Shown: positions 47,401 to 58,321 of the stretch, piece by piece
How the letters are laid out: the number at the start of each line of letters is the position of its first letter
How positions within the stretch are numbered: position 1 is the first letter of the stretch
Source of the DNA: Anaeramoeba flamelloides
Lineage: Eukaryota; Metamonada; Anaeramoebidae
NCBI GenBank assembly: GCA_027625915.1
Contig: JANTQA010000047.1
Coordinates: 19,158,001-19,222,000 of the forward strand
Length of the DNA stretch: 64,000 nucleotides
Direction: 5' to 3'
Notes under the pieces: generated by a model
Seen by the model: the letters and a program-made list of their open reading frames with translations, nothing else
Told to the model about the DNA's origin: nothing
Database searches by the model: none
Program-made: the position numbers and the translations under genes

Positions 47401-48580
47401 GAGAGATATAAAAATGACCATAAATTAGATCAAATTGAATTAAATTGGTTCTATACTAAAAAAAACAAATTTGTTTCAAATTGAAGAAATTTAAGCATTT
47501 GAAAATTAAAAAATAAGAAACAGATTGAATTTTTTTTTTAACACTTTGGAAATAAAAAACAAGAAAAGTTTAATTTTTTTTTCTCTGATTTTGAATTTTT
47601 AGGAAGTTTAAGAATTTTATTTTTTTTGATGTATGAATTTTTGTATTATGAATTCTTTGAAACTTTTTTTTTTTATTTGGTTTTTTTTCAATTTAGAATT
47701 TTTGGTTAAATTGGTTTCTGTTTAATTTTTTATTATTGAGAATCCTAAAACTTTTTTTCAGGCATTGACTTTTTTGCCAATGAGAAAATCTAAGAAAATT
47801 TTTTTATTTCTAAATTTGAATTTTTTGTAATAAGTTATTTCTCGACTTTTTTTTTCCTAAAATTTGAAATTTTTGAAATTGAGATCTGGAAACTTTTTTA
47901 TGTTATTTAAATTTTCAAAATCCAAATATTTGAAATTTTAGTTATTTGGTTTTTTATACCTATGGAACTATGAATCTTAAATTTGATAAATTTTTGATTT
48001 ATTTTTCCCATGATTAAATTCAGCCACTTTGGTATTTTATGAATTTTAAATTAGTTACTTCAACATGGCCAATTCAAAATACTAAACTTTGAAATGATTG
48101 CACACTGGAACATTTTAGATTTTGTAATAGTAAATAAATTTATTTTTTAATAAGAATTTTAAATAAAGATGAAATATGGTGGTTTCAAACTTTCTCAAAT
48201 ACATTTTTTATCCGAAAAATACTTTTTTAATGTTTTAAGGACAATTTTGGCACAATTTTTTTTTTTGGCAAGTTAAAGAAGATTTAATTTAAATGAATAG
48301 TTCAAAGTTATTGGCATTTGCAAAATACTTTTAAACGGAAATACATTTTGAAAAAAATACCAAATTATTTTTTTTTATTTTATTGTTTAAGGGAGGAGTT
48401 TTTAGTTCTTCTTGTTTGCCGTTAGATTTTTTTTAATTTGAGAAATAAACCGAAAATTTATTTAATTTTCTGTTTATTTCTCAAATTAAAAAAAACCTAG
48501 GCACTCACCTAATTCCTAAATTGTGATTAAAAAATACCAAATTACTGAATATAAGCGAAACAAATTTCAGAGAAAGGGTA

Positions 48581-48634
<54 letters not shown>

Positions 48635-51600
48635 ATTATTACAAGAGGTATAGTGTTTTAACATCGAAAATATATGTTCACATGAATTTGTGATCAATAA
48701 TTGTTAATATACAATATTGTTACAATTAATGACAATATGCTTTTTTCAAGATTCAAACACTATATCTCTTGCAAAAATGATTTCTTAATTTTTCATGTTG
48801 TTATTGATGATAACCTGCATTATCACGGTCTTATCAATAAAATCGCAATAATCTGAAAAAATCATGATTAGTCTTACTTTATCACAAAAAATCATAAAAT
48901 CGCGATATTCATATTATCGCAAAAAAATGAAAAATTATTTTTTTGATTTCACTTTAAAAAAATCCTTAGACTTTGACAAATACTAATGAATTTTACAAAA
49001 CAAAACACTTTTAAAATGATAGAAAGCACTTAAAAGACTTGCTAAGTGTCTTCAAGTGTTTGTAAGGTATATAGAACCTAAAGCTTTCGTAAACAGAATG
49101 GGATTTATTGTAGTTGAAAAACAAATGTTTTCTTTTCATTTTTTTTTTTTTATCAAAAAGTAAAAGCTCAAACAATTTTTATGATATACCAAATAATCAT
49201 CCATTTCAACAAATGTACTTGAATATAAAATCAGTGTGATTTTTTAAAATGGAGGTTATTACCTTTACAAGTTCAATAACCAAAAAAAGAATAAAGAGTA
49301 ATTTCCCTTTTATATTGGTGATCGATCAAAAAAAAACCATTAAACTCTAGTTGTGTTTTCTTTCAAATACAAAGATGCTCAAAGAAGAAGAATAACAAAA
49401 AAAAACAAATGTACAAACAATCTTAATAATTGGTGATTAATGTGGCTCTGTTGTCGAGAATGCTTTTAAATTGTTATAAATGTACTTTAAACTTTCCTAG
49501 AATAAAGAAAATGTTTTAACCCACGAACACACCCTTTAAAGAACAGATAAAGGGTTGGTTGTTTTAGAAGCTAATTATTCAAGGCAATTTCCAACACTAC
49601 GATTAACTGAAAAAATATTTATTTCTCTTTAGTTCTTACGTTTGTTGATCTAAAAGGATCAATCGATATTTCAACAAAATCGTAATAAAATACAACGAAA
49701 AATCTTTGATCTGACCCTTGGTTGAATCAAGTATCTTTTTTGTTGTTTTTGAATCAAAGAATAACTTTTTTTTCACATAATCTGTTTTTTTGATCAAACA
49801 ATATTTTTCTTTATAAAAATATTGTTGAATTAGCACTAAAAAGCCATAGCTATTCTATCATGATTTAATTTTTATCGTGATATTTTGACATTTATGAAGA
49901 TTTTTAGACAATTATCGTGTTTTTATAGAATATTGCGATTTTTGATGTTACACCGATATTATATATTATCACGATTTATTATATTACAGCTATATTATTG
50001 ATAAATCGCGAAACAACTGAAATATCGCGGTTTAATAAAAATAATCACGATTTTTGTAACTTTATCGTGACTTCACAAAGATATTTTCAATCCCCTATTG
50101 AAAAAAACATATTGACATTAACTGTTGATCGATAATTGTATAATATAAAATATTGACACACATTAATGTGAACATATATTTTCAATGTTAAATTACTATA
50201 CCTCTTGTAATAATAATAATAATAATAAAAATATTCGGCCCTTTCTCTGAAATTTGTTTCCCTTTTAATCACTAATTTGATAATCTGTTAACAAAAAGTG
50301 TAAAAAAATCCAAAAGAATGATTTCAAAAAAAAAACGCAATTTCGGAGTAAAAATTTTAAATGACTCAAAACTTTAATAATTATAGCTACCCTTCTTAAA
50401 ACAATACTAATTATTTTTCAATCGGTTGAATAAACCATTTTTTTGGTTAACCAAAAGAATTATCCCAATTAAGTTAAAAAAATCACTATGAATTAAATTT
50501 TAAGAAAACAATAAATATGGTTTATTGTTATTTCATAATAAAAATACTAATAGAAATGGTAAAAAAAATATTTACAATGTGAGAAATAAAATCAATTCAA
50601 ATAATTCTCTTTTGATAAAAAAATGGAAAAAAAAAAATTTATCTCAATGAAAAAAATTTTTGTTTCTGGGTTTCCTTAGATCATAATTTTTTGTCAATTC
50701 TCTAATATAAAAAATAATGAATGAAAAAATATTACTTTCATAGACATATTTTAAACTTTTTTCACTTTATTGTTATTCACTAATACCTTTTACAATTAAA
50801 AAACTAAAAAAAAAAAAAACAAAACAAAAAACAACTAACAAAATTTACAATAAAAAGGAGAATTATTTGATTACATAGTTAAGTGCGGGAAAGTACCATC
50901 CACTCAAGCAAGAATATTTTTTCAGCAAATCATATTTGCAATTGAGCATATTCATTCCTTTTCAATTACACATCGAGATTTGAAACCAGAAAATTTATTA
51001 TTAGACTCAAATTATAATATAAAAATTATAGATTTTGGAATGGCCAAAATCATGGATACTGGGAATTTACTTGAGACTGCATGTGGCTCACCTCATTATG
51101 TATCACCAGACGTTTTAAAAGTAAAAATTTAATCAATTAATATTTACCCATTTTATAACTCTTTATAAGTTTTTTTAAAAAATCATTTTGATCAAAATAT
51201 ATGAACAAGTGTACAGTAAACGGTTTGTAGAGTAAATAAAACAAAATCGACATCTTATTTAAAAAATATGTTGTAACATATTTTGTAGAATGATTTTATT
51301 TTTTGAAATTTATATCTTCGAGAGACATAAAACTTAAAAAAACCAAAGTGCTTTTTCATAATTCAAAAAAAAAAAAAAATTGAGTAAAATTAAAGATTTT
51401 ACTCTAAGATATTTGCAAAAAAGTGGCGATCTTTTTCATCTATTTTAAATAATATCCTCGTTGGAAGTTATTCTCTATTCGTAAATTGGTAATATAAAAT
51501 TAAGATAGATATTACTACTAATTGAAATAGTATCTATTGTTTGTATTTCAAAATACACTCAATAACAAAATATTTCTAAAAAATTTTTAAAAAAAGAAAA

Positions 51601-54064
51601 GAAAAGAAAAGAAATAATAGTTACACAGTGGTTTATAAAAAGTGAGGAATGTTTTTTTAAACTGAGATCAAGTTATATATATATATATATATATATATAG
51701 TCAAGTATCGGCCTTTAAGACTTTTTGAAAGTTCACTGTTTAAAAAAAGCCAAGTTAAATCTTTAAATGTGGGGCAGGGGTTGGAGTGGGAAGAAATGTA
51801 CCATTTTTTTTAAAAACAGTTCACACTTTATTGAAATAGAAAACGTTCAAAAAGTTTTAATTCCTACAATCTCATCAAAAAAAAATTTTCTAACTTTTTT
51901 TAAAATAGCTGTAAGAAGTTTTCGAAATTTGAATAAATAAATCCTATTATTATAACTAAAAAAAAAAAAAAAAAAACAAAAAAAAAATAAAAAAAATAGG
52001 GAAAGGGATATGATGGTAAAAAATCTGATATTTGGGCATGTGGAGTTATTCTATATGCGTTACTCTGTGGGTATTTACCGTTTAACAATAAAAATTATAA
52101 TAAATTACTGCATTCTGTAAAAAAAGGGAGGTTCAAGTTCCCAATTGGATTATTGGGAGAAAATGCAAAAGACTTGATTCGGAAAATGTTAACTGTTCGA
52201 CCAGAAAAAAGAATCACTATTAAGGAAATTAAACAGCACCCATGGTTTACTGCTAATTACCCGACACCATATATACCCCCTTCACCTCTGATTGATTACG
52301 GGAAAGATCTGGAAAAGCCTATATTGGAAAAAAACATTAAATTGAATATTTTCGAGGAATTAGAGCAATTAGGATGGATGAATCCAAACGAAATTGTAAG
52401 GGAATTAAAAAGCAAAAAGCCTAATACTGTTAAAGTATTTTATAAATTTTTTGAAAAATATAATTCGCAAAATCAAAATTTCAATAATAACAACGGCGGC
52501 TATAGTGATAATTTTAAACAGGAAAAAGAAAATGAAAAAAAAATATCAAAGCAAAAAAGACGCTCTTTACCAATCAAAAAACGAAGAAATTCATTAAATA
52601 GAATTATTGTCAAACCAATACAATCGCCTAATCAGAATACTCTTAACTCGTCCCCAGACAATCTTTCTGGATCATCACCCATTGAAAAAAAACGAATTCT
52701 TCAATTGCAAGAATTAATTGAAAAAACAGAAAAAAATAAAGATTTAGAAATTTCTCAATATTCTGATATCATTTCTAAGGTGAATTCTTTTAATACAAAT
52801 GATAACAATACGAAGAAAAAGAATGAAAAGAACGAAACGGATATTTCTGGAAAAGAAGACAACAGCAAGATACAAACTCTAACTAGGCGAAGAAAAAAAA
52901 GATCTGTAAGCTGTCTTTCGAAGCCAATAGCCAAAAATTCTTGGGGAAATAAATTAGGCTCAAATAATAAAGATATCAAATCTAAAGAGAAAGATAATGA
53001 TCAAAAGGAATTGGACACAAATGATATTCACCAAAATAATAGAATAAATACATTGGGGAAGGGAAAGTTTAAAAGAAATAAACCAAGGGGCAAATCATTA
53101 GGAAGTACCAAGTCTGTGACACCAAAAAAATCACCAAAAAGAAACATGAAATCAATTTTTAGTCTTGGGTTTATTGGTAGAAAAAAAAAGAACAAGAAAA
53201 AAAAGGAAAAAAAAGGTAATAAAAAGGCGAATAATAAGGGAAATAATATTGAAAATGGGAATGAGAATGAGAATGAGAAAGAAAATGAAATCAATAAAAA
53301 CAAGAAAAACGATAATAATAATTCCGAAGTAATTCAAAACGAAAGAACAAAGGAAAATCAGAAAAATGATTTGAAAAATAAAATTGATCCTGAGAAAAAG
53401 AGTTTAAATGAGAAAGAAGTAATAGAGAATAAAGAAAATGATGATGATGATGATGCAAGTGATGATTTCGATACAAACGACATTGATGTATATATAAATG
53501 TAGATAATAATGAACAATCAATAGAAAATGAAAAATTGAGAACACCAAGATTTCATAGGAAAAAAAAATTTAACAATAATAATGACAACAACAACAACAA
53601 CAACAGTGATAATGAAGATGAAAATTTCCCTGATCTTTCATCAACAATATTTCAAGAAGAAATGGATATTGGCAGCAAACGATGGATAGATAATTTTGTG
53701 AGTAAAAAAGAACAAAAAAAACTAAATAATAAATTAAAAAAAAAGTTAAAAACAGCGAAAAAAGATTTAATGAAAAATTTACAACAAAACCAAAATTTGC
53801 CCATCTTTATTTGTAATAATAGTATTATTGCAGTAACCTCTGGTGATCTTTTTTCGGTAATATCCGAATTGCAAACGGCACTATCTATTTTAAATTATAG
53901 TTGGTACTATCCAAATTACATCACTTTGAAAGGGCAAAATGGAAAATTTATTATTAAAATTAAAATTACAAAAAGTGATTTAACTTCAACAGTGGGTGTC
54001 ATTTCTAAAAAAATGTCCGATCACAATAATCTCAAAATTAGTCAAAAAACAAAAAAAAAAGGCA

Positions 54065-54095
<31 letters not shown>

Positions 54096-54273
54096 CAACA
54101 ACGAAAAACAAAACCGTGAAACCATTAAAAGTACAATTTGGGAACAATTGTTTGACTTGCAAAATACACAAAATAGATATTGGAAATATACAATAGAATT
54201 CATTTGGAAAACAGGTTCTTCGAAAAACTTTATCGAAGAAACAGAAAACATTATCCACTTTTTATCAGAATAA
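44439..54273 (+). CDS. BRSK/SAD-type AMPK-related protein kinase, 6 exons
   Basis: Exons 44439-44470, 44536-44573, 44712-44732 (21 bases), 44883-45092, 50858-51120 and 52000-54273, all GT-AG with matching phases, give 945 residues. A start at 44540 ([12 protein letters not shown]) is equally possible and removes exon 1. Motifs: [17 protein letters not shown] (P-loop residues 24-31), VAIKIV with Lys46, [35 protein letters not shown], the LKB1-type T-loop [37 protein letters not shown], and HPWF near 268. A UBA-like segment follows ([20 protein letters not shown], about 303-345). Then comes a long N/K/E-rich linker (350-780) and a KA1-like tail ([18 protein letters not shown], then [20 protein letters not shown]). 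In animals these kinases act downstream of LKB1 in polarity. Intron 4 is 5.77 kb and loaded with mobile elements. Stop TAA at 54271. Confidence 0.9.
45757..45935. repeat. Family Q fragment
   Basis: AGCAGACACATTTTACCATT, then GAGTGTCACCAGGATATTGA, ACTCACTACTCTATTTGTAA and AAATAATTCAGAGCTAAAC follow the right end of the family Q element (26883-28078, reversed) and the copy at 63050-63240. Truncated on the right by the family R element at 45973. Confidence 0.7.
46258..46741 (+). mobile_element. MITE-like element, family T, copy 2, with intact small ORF
   Basis: GAGCAGTGAAAAAAATACCG on the left; reversed right end TAGTAGGGAAAAAAATACCG followed by a second GAAAAAAATCCCGGACA block. TA occurs at 46256-46257 and 46742-46743, whereas family R copy 1 has one TA at the matching place (ATTAGATTACATTCC when reversed), so the target duplication is proven. 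A 61-codon frame at 46395-46580 is intact here. Confidence 0.92.
46395..46580 (+). CDS. Small ORF conserved between two family T elements
   Basis: It encodes [20 protein letters not shown], then [20 protein letters not shown] and [15 protein letters not shown]. Copy 1 (from 35184) begins identically for 20 residues and then breaks. It has a helix-forming, turn-rich look that could be a remnant DNA-binding domain, but I recognise no family. It is probably a leftover from the N-terminus of a transposase. Confidence 0.3.
   Translation: MMIDEITLVQNTIQSIKKQEEKIIIFQTLANLYKTPIVFQKKLIYLGYQTNTQVFYRETLL
47325..48365. other. Intron stretch, T-rich
   Basis: A 1-kb, strongly T-rich stretch of BRSK intron 4 made of diverged TTTGAATTTTT-like words. 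No gene or defined element was seen. Confidence 0.4.
48366..48503 (-). mobile_element. LINE-type 3' end fragment
   Basis: A T-run, ATTGTTTAAGGGAGGAGTTT, TGCCGTTAGATTTTTTTTAA and then a long hairpin (AATTTGAGAAATAAAC with its complement at 48468-48488) and AACCTAGGCACTC. The same terminal order (T-run, stem, CCGTTAG, hairpin, CCTAGGCACTC) appears at 30149-30370. Confidence 0.5.
48582..48630. repeat. AT dinucleotide microsatellite
   Basis: About 24 AT units inside the left arm of the inverted-repeat element. A shorter AT run lies at 51677-51700 in the next intron. Confidence 0.95.
48785..50090 (+). mobile_element. 1.3-kb dispersed element, family B, copy 3
   Basis: Begins TGATGATAACCTGCATTATC. 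Matches copy 1 reversed over nearly its full length: CGCAATAATCTGAAAAAATC, GTGTTTGTAAGGTATATAGA, TTTTATATTGGTGATCGATC, AAGGGTTGGTTGTTTTAGAA and GATCAATCGATATTTCAACA. The right edge is dense in ATATTGCGAT/ATCGCGAT words. No conserved ORF. Confidence 0.75.
51121..51999. other. BRSK intron 5
   Basis: An 879-base intron with donor GTAAAAA and acceptor AATAG. It ends with an A-rich, nearly pyrimidine-free tract (51959-51997) just before the acceptor, which is atypical of a polypyrimidine tract. A G-rich spot lies at 51768-51792 (GGGGCAGGGGTTGGAGTGGG). Confidence 0.7.
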
Positions 54274-55250
54274 AATTTCCCTTTTTGATTTGATTCCGCT
54301 CGCCTTCTCTTTATTTCGTTTTCTTCTCTTTCCTTTATTTATTATATTAATTAAACTTATTATTTTCAGAAGAGGTTATATGCTTTTTTATCTCAATTTC
54401 ATATTTTTTTCATTTTCATTTATTTTTTTAATTCAAATAATCAAATAAAAACGAATTATTATTAAGAATAATTTTTTTTTTTTTTTTTTGAATCAAAGAT
54501 AATTAATATCATTTTCTTATTCTAACTTGAATATATCATCTGAAAAATATATTAAAATTCTCTGATCATTTTTTTACTCTTATTTTCTAAATTAGAAATG
54601 AAAATTTTTATTTAAATAGTTCAAAAAAAATATTTTTTTGCTAAATATTAGTTGAAAAAACCAAAAGATCTTCACATGACGAATAAGAAATGATTTTTTT
54701 TAGAAATTTAAAATTAAGCTTCATTTTAGAAATTTGAGAAAACACTTTTTAATGATGACAATTTGATTCAAACACGAACAAATAGAAGAGAGGTAATATC
54801 AAAAGATATTCAATCAACTAAAAATTGAAAAAAAAAAAATTCTCAAAACTTATTTTAACTACAAAAAGTTAAAAAACTATTATCAATCAGACTATTTTTA
54901 AAAATTTTGAAATATATTTATACAAAATTCAGATTTTGGTTACATATTGACAAAAAAATTTTGAAATAGAAAGAAATAATTAGATGGTTTGTATATTATA
55001 AATGTATTTTTACAAACCCAAATTGATGATATCATATGAATTTAAAATTGTAAATCAAGAAAAACATTTCATATTTTTTATAAAAAAGGGTTTTTTTTTC
55101 TAGAAACTCTTTTAATTTCTCTTAATCAATTAAATTATGTAACTACCTTGATTAGGGATATTGAAAATTCAATCAAATGTCTTAAATAATATATAAATAA
55201 ATATTTTTTTCCAAAATTATTCTTTCGATATAACAATTTACACTTGCAGA
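54274..55250. other. Intergenic after the BRSK-like kinase
   Basis: The first 80 bases are C/T-rich (CTCGCCTTCTCTTTATTTCG) and probably 3' UTR. The remainder is AT-rich with no gene or paired repeat. Confidence 0.4.
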
Positions 55251-55955
55251 TTTTGAAAATTTTTAACCGATATTTGAAATTGAACATAAGATTATAATAT
55301 ACAATTAATATTTCGGAGAGTACAGCATGGGTTTGGATTTTTTTCTCTCTTCCATTAATAATTTTTGTATTTTACTTAGAAATTCGAAAAAATGACAAAA
55401 ATTTTTTGGTTCAATTTAGATTTTTCAAATTTTTTCCCTTAACTATGAATAATCAGATTTTTTTTTTGGTTGAAAGTAAAGTGTCTGTATCAAATTAATT
55501 AGCATTTGATAAAATATCTGTTATTTTTTTTTTTTTTTTTTTTGAAAGCTTTATTTACTTATGGAAGAAATAGAAAAGGAATCAAAAATTGTTTGTACTT
55601 TTTTTGAAATTCTACAGTCAGTTTCACTTTTAAGGCACAAACTTTCAACGAAATTTAAGGCACAAAAAAATCTCAAATTAAGGCACAAAATTTGGAATTT
55701 TTTTTTTTACAATTTATTTTACTAGAATTTGAATTTTGTGCTTTAATTTGAGATTTTTTTTGTGCCTTAAATTTCGTTGAAAGTTTGTGCCTTAAAAGTG
55801 AAACTGACTGTAAGTAAAATACAAAAATATTAATGGAAGAGTGAAAACATCCAAATCAATGCTGTGCTCTCCGAAATATTAATTTTGTGATAATAATTTT
55901 ATGTTCACATCCACATATCTGCTTAAAAATTCAAAAACCCCATATAACAATTAAA
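55250..55955. mobile_element. Inverted-repeat element, family I, holding a family H MITE
   Basis: The arms, about 150 bases at 55250-55400 and 55812-55955, are inverted copies at roughly 80 percent: GAACATAAGATTATAATATA, ATTAATATTTCGGAGAGTAC, AGCATGGGTTTGGAT and TTTTTGTATTTTACTTA. The right arm begins directly at the end of the MITE at 55812, so the MITE landed at the inner edge of the right arm. Confidence 0.75.
55613..55812. mobile_element. Palindromic MITE, family H, copy 3
   Basis: The best-preserved copy: TACAGTCAGTTTCACTTTTA to TAAAAGTGAAACTGACTGTA, arms nearly perfect across 90 bases, TA borders. The hairpin loop contains TTTGGAATTTTTTTTTTTAC. Exact 20-base ends suggest recent movement. 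Confidence 0.93.
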
Positions 55956-56389
55956 ATAATATGCATATTATTTGACCTTTTTTTGTAAGAAAAATTTAAA
56001 ATATTTTCAAATTGATTATTTGTAGTTATATCAAGTTTTCATTTAATATTTCAATTTCCCTAATTTATATTTCCTTCTTTCCTTCAATTGTTCAAAATAT
56101 TTATTCTGTAGATAGAATATCTCAAATATATCTTTAATTGAACCAATAATAATAATTAAAAATTCCATTTCTTAACTTCTCTGTATCTCACATTTTTTTT
56201 CATCTCATTTTTTCTTAAAATTATAAAAAATGTAAAACTTTACTAATTTTTTAAAATAGTACTCGTACAAATAAGCAAAGACAAAAATATAAATTTTGAC
56301 AAATAAAAAGCAAAGTTAAATATTGATATTATTGAAGACTTGTTGTTTTTTATGAGATCGTTTTGTAAAGTTGTGTAGAGTGCCTTAGA

Positions 56390-56614
56390 ATACATTCATT
56401 TTCCAGAATTAAAAAGAATAAACCAAAATCTTTTATTTTATTCAATTCTTTTAAATTCTGGAAAAGTTAAACGCGTTTTTTTTGATTTTTTAAAATGAAT
56501 AGAAAATTAATTAAATTTTCTTTTTATTTCAACAATTGAAAAAAATTTAACCACACCCAGAAAAATATTAATTTTCTCTCTTCAAAAATAGATAAATAAA
56601 TAAATAGTAAAAAA
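56390..56614 (+). mobile_element. LINE-type 3' end fragment
   Basis: GAGTGCCTTAGAATACATTC, an internal hairpin (TTTTCCAGAATTAAAAAGAA with its reverse at 56444-56466), a stem ending ATTAATTTTCTCTCTTCAAA, then an A-rich tail with TAAA repeats. It has the same layout as the fragments at 30149 and 48366 but on the plus strand. It is cut by the next LINE within or right after its tail. Confidence 0.55.
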
Positions 56615-56627
56615 AAATGAATAATTT

Positions 56628-57724
56628 ATGTTTACAGATGATCCAATCTTAATTATAAAAGGAAATAAAAATTATTTAAATCAAATATTAAATTCTATAT
56701 ATGAAATTATTATTCAATTTGAGTTGAGAACTAATAAAGATAAAACAGTTGTATCAAAATATTTAAAAAAGATGAAAATATTTGGGTATTTATTTGAATA
56801 AAATTTCACATATAGTTTATAATTTAAAAAAAGCTAAAGAAACATATAATAACTGTAAACAATTGTTTAATAACAACTCACTCAACAATAGTTTAAAAAC
56901 AGATTATTTAAATCTTTGATCATAAGCCAATTGACATATGGGTTCGAAATTTTTAATTATGAAATAAAAACTCTAAATTATTTAAATTCTTGGATTAATA
57001 CTGCCATTACTGAAATATGCAAAATAAACAGAAATAAACCAATTCTTATTTAAAAAACAGAATTTAAAATGGAAAATTTGGTAATTTCAGTAAAAACAAA
57101 AAAATTAAAATTCAAAAAAAAATTAAAAAATTTTATTTCTTTTTTCATTTCGAAAAATTAATAAAATTTAATCAACCAACCTACAATAAAATTAACTGGA
57201 ATTCAAAAGATTTAATTGAATTAAAATAGGAAATCTATAAATACACATACAATGAATTATTGAATTCCAAGAGCTGTAAAGTGCAAAAATATTTCACAAT
57301 ATTAAGAAACCAAAATTAATTATTCACAACTCAAAAATATCTTAGCTATCCATCAAGTTCAACAATCCTAAAATTTAGGACATTTACTAATTGCTTAAAC
57401 AGATATTACTATTTAATCAATAAAAATTCAAATAAATTTTGTCCTTTATGTTTAAAATATAAACAAAAATAAGTTATAGAAAATATTGATCATTTTTTGT
57501 GGGTATGTTCTTCCTATGAAAATAATAGATTAATATTTCTGAATAAATTAAATGAAAAAAACCTCAATGAATTAATTTTAAACCGTAACAGTTTATTGAT
57601 ATTTTCATTGGTTAATAATCTTGAAATCTATGATTTTACTCTTAAATTTCTGAAAGGAAATTTAAGTATAAGGGCAACTAGAGTGTAATTTACACTTCTT
57701 CAATAATAATAAAAAAAAAAAAAC
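56628..57724 (+). mobile_element. LINE, 5'-truncated, plus strand, with reverse transcriptase and zinc-knuckle tail
   Basis: A 13-base target duplication AAATGAATAATTT lies at 56615-56627 and 57725-57737. The 1.1-kb body opens inside the RT active site (FTDDPILIIKGNKNYLNQIL, the FADD motif with T for A) and continues through FELRTNKDKTVVSKYLKKM. It includes TILKFRTFTNCLNRYYYL, a CPLC step near 57440, then IDHFLWVCSSYENNRLIF and ends SIRATRV at 57688. Several stops break it. The 3' end is stem AGTGTAATTTACACT, CTTCAATAATAAT, poly(A). CPLC...H....C is the usual C-terminal knuckle of LINE ORF2. Confidence 0.88.
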
Positions 57725-57737
57725 AAATGAATAATTT

Positions 57738-58121
57738 TTATATTGAAATTTTACAAAAAAAATCTCAAATTGAAATTTAACAAAAAAAACTTGGAATTGT
57801 AATACCTTGTCTTCGAGAAAATATAAATATAAAAATAAAAATAAAAAATGATTCTGGAGTTGCATTACATATGAATTTAGGAATAAAATTCAAGTGAAAT
57901 TTTGAGAAATTGAATTTCCCGACTTTTACTCACTATCATATCTTCTTTTGTTGTAAAGGATCTTTATTTATTCACCAATTTGGAATTCTCTGAGATAAAT
58001 CCTAAAAAAAGTTTTAACATTAAAAATAACAAACAAAAAGAATTATTAGATAACTCTCCATATATAACCAACTTGTTTTAAAAAAAAATACGAAGAATTT
58101 TTATATATAATAATAATATAA
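57738..58121. other. Spacer between LINE and TOM40 gene
   Basis: AT-rich, with nothing recognised except simple A-rich runs. Confidence 0.35.
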
Positions 58122-58253
58122 AGTAGTTTTAAAAAAAGTGTGGCAAGAAAAGCTTTTAATTTGGTACAGAAAAAAATGGGTCTTTTGGAGTTTATCGACT
58201 GTTTTAATTACACCATTTAAAAACTTTTTTATCACACTTTTTTAAAATGACTA
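58122..58253. repeat. Short palindromic element
   Basis: TAGTTTTAAAAAAAGTGTGG and, reversed from 58253, TAGTCATTTTAAAAAAGTGT enclose 130 bases. The AAAAAAGTGTGGCA core resembles the ends of families K and N. It lies downstream of the TOM40 stop codon, possibly in its 3' UTR. Confidence 0.5.
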
Positions 58254-58321
58254 ATAGAAATAATGAATTAACATTAAAATCAGAATAGAATCGAATATAT
58301 ATAGAATAGAATAGAATAGAA

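Larger units (their letters stand above)
48525..50290. mobile_element. Inverted-repeat element split by a family B element
   Basis: The arms of about 230 bases at 48525-48760 and 50090-50290 are inverted copies: AACAAATTTCAGAGAAAGGG, then ATTATTATTACAAGAGGTAT, AAAATATATGTTCACAT and TTAATGACAATATG. The left arm carries an (AT)n run at 48582-48630 where the right arm has (AAT)n. Family B copies 1 and 2 lack these flanks, so copy 3 inserted into this element. Confidence 0.7.

Noticed and set aside
53028-53548. Minus-strand frames in the BRSK linker
   Set aside because: Shadows of the N/K/E-rich linker; no domain is visible.
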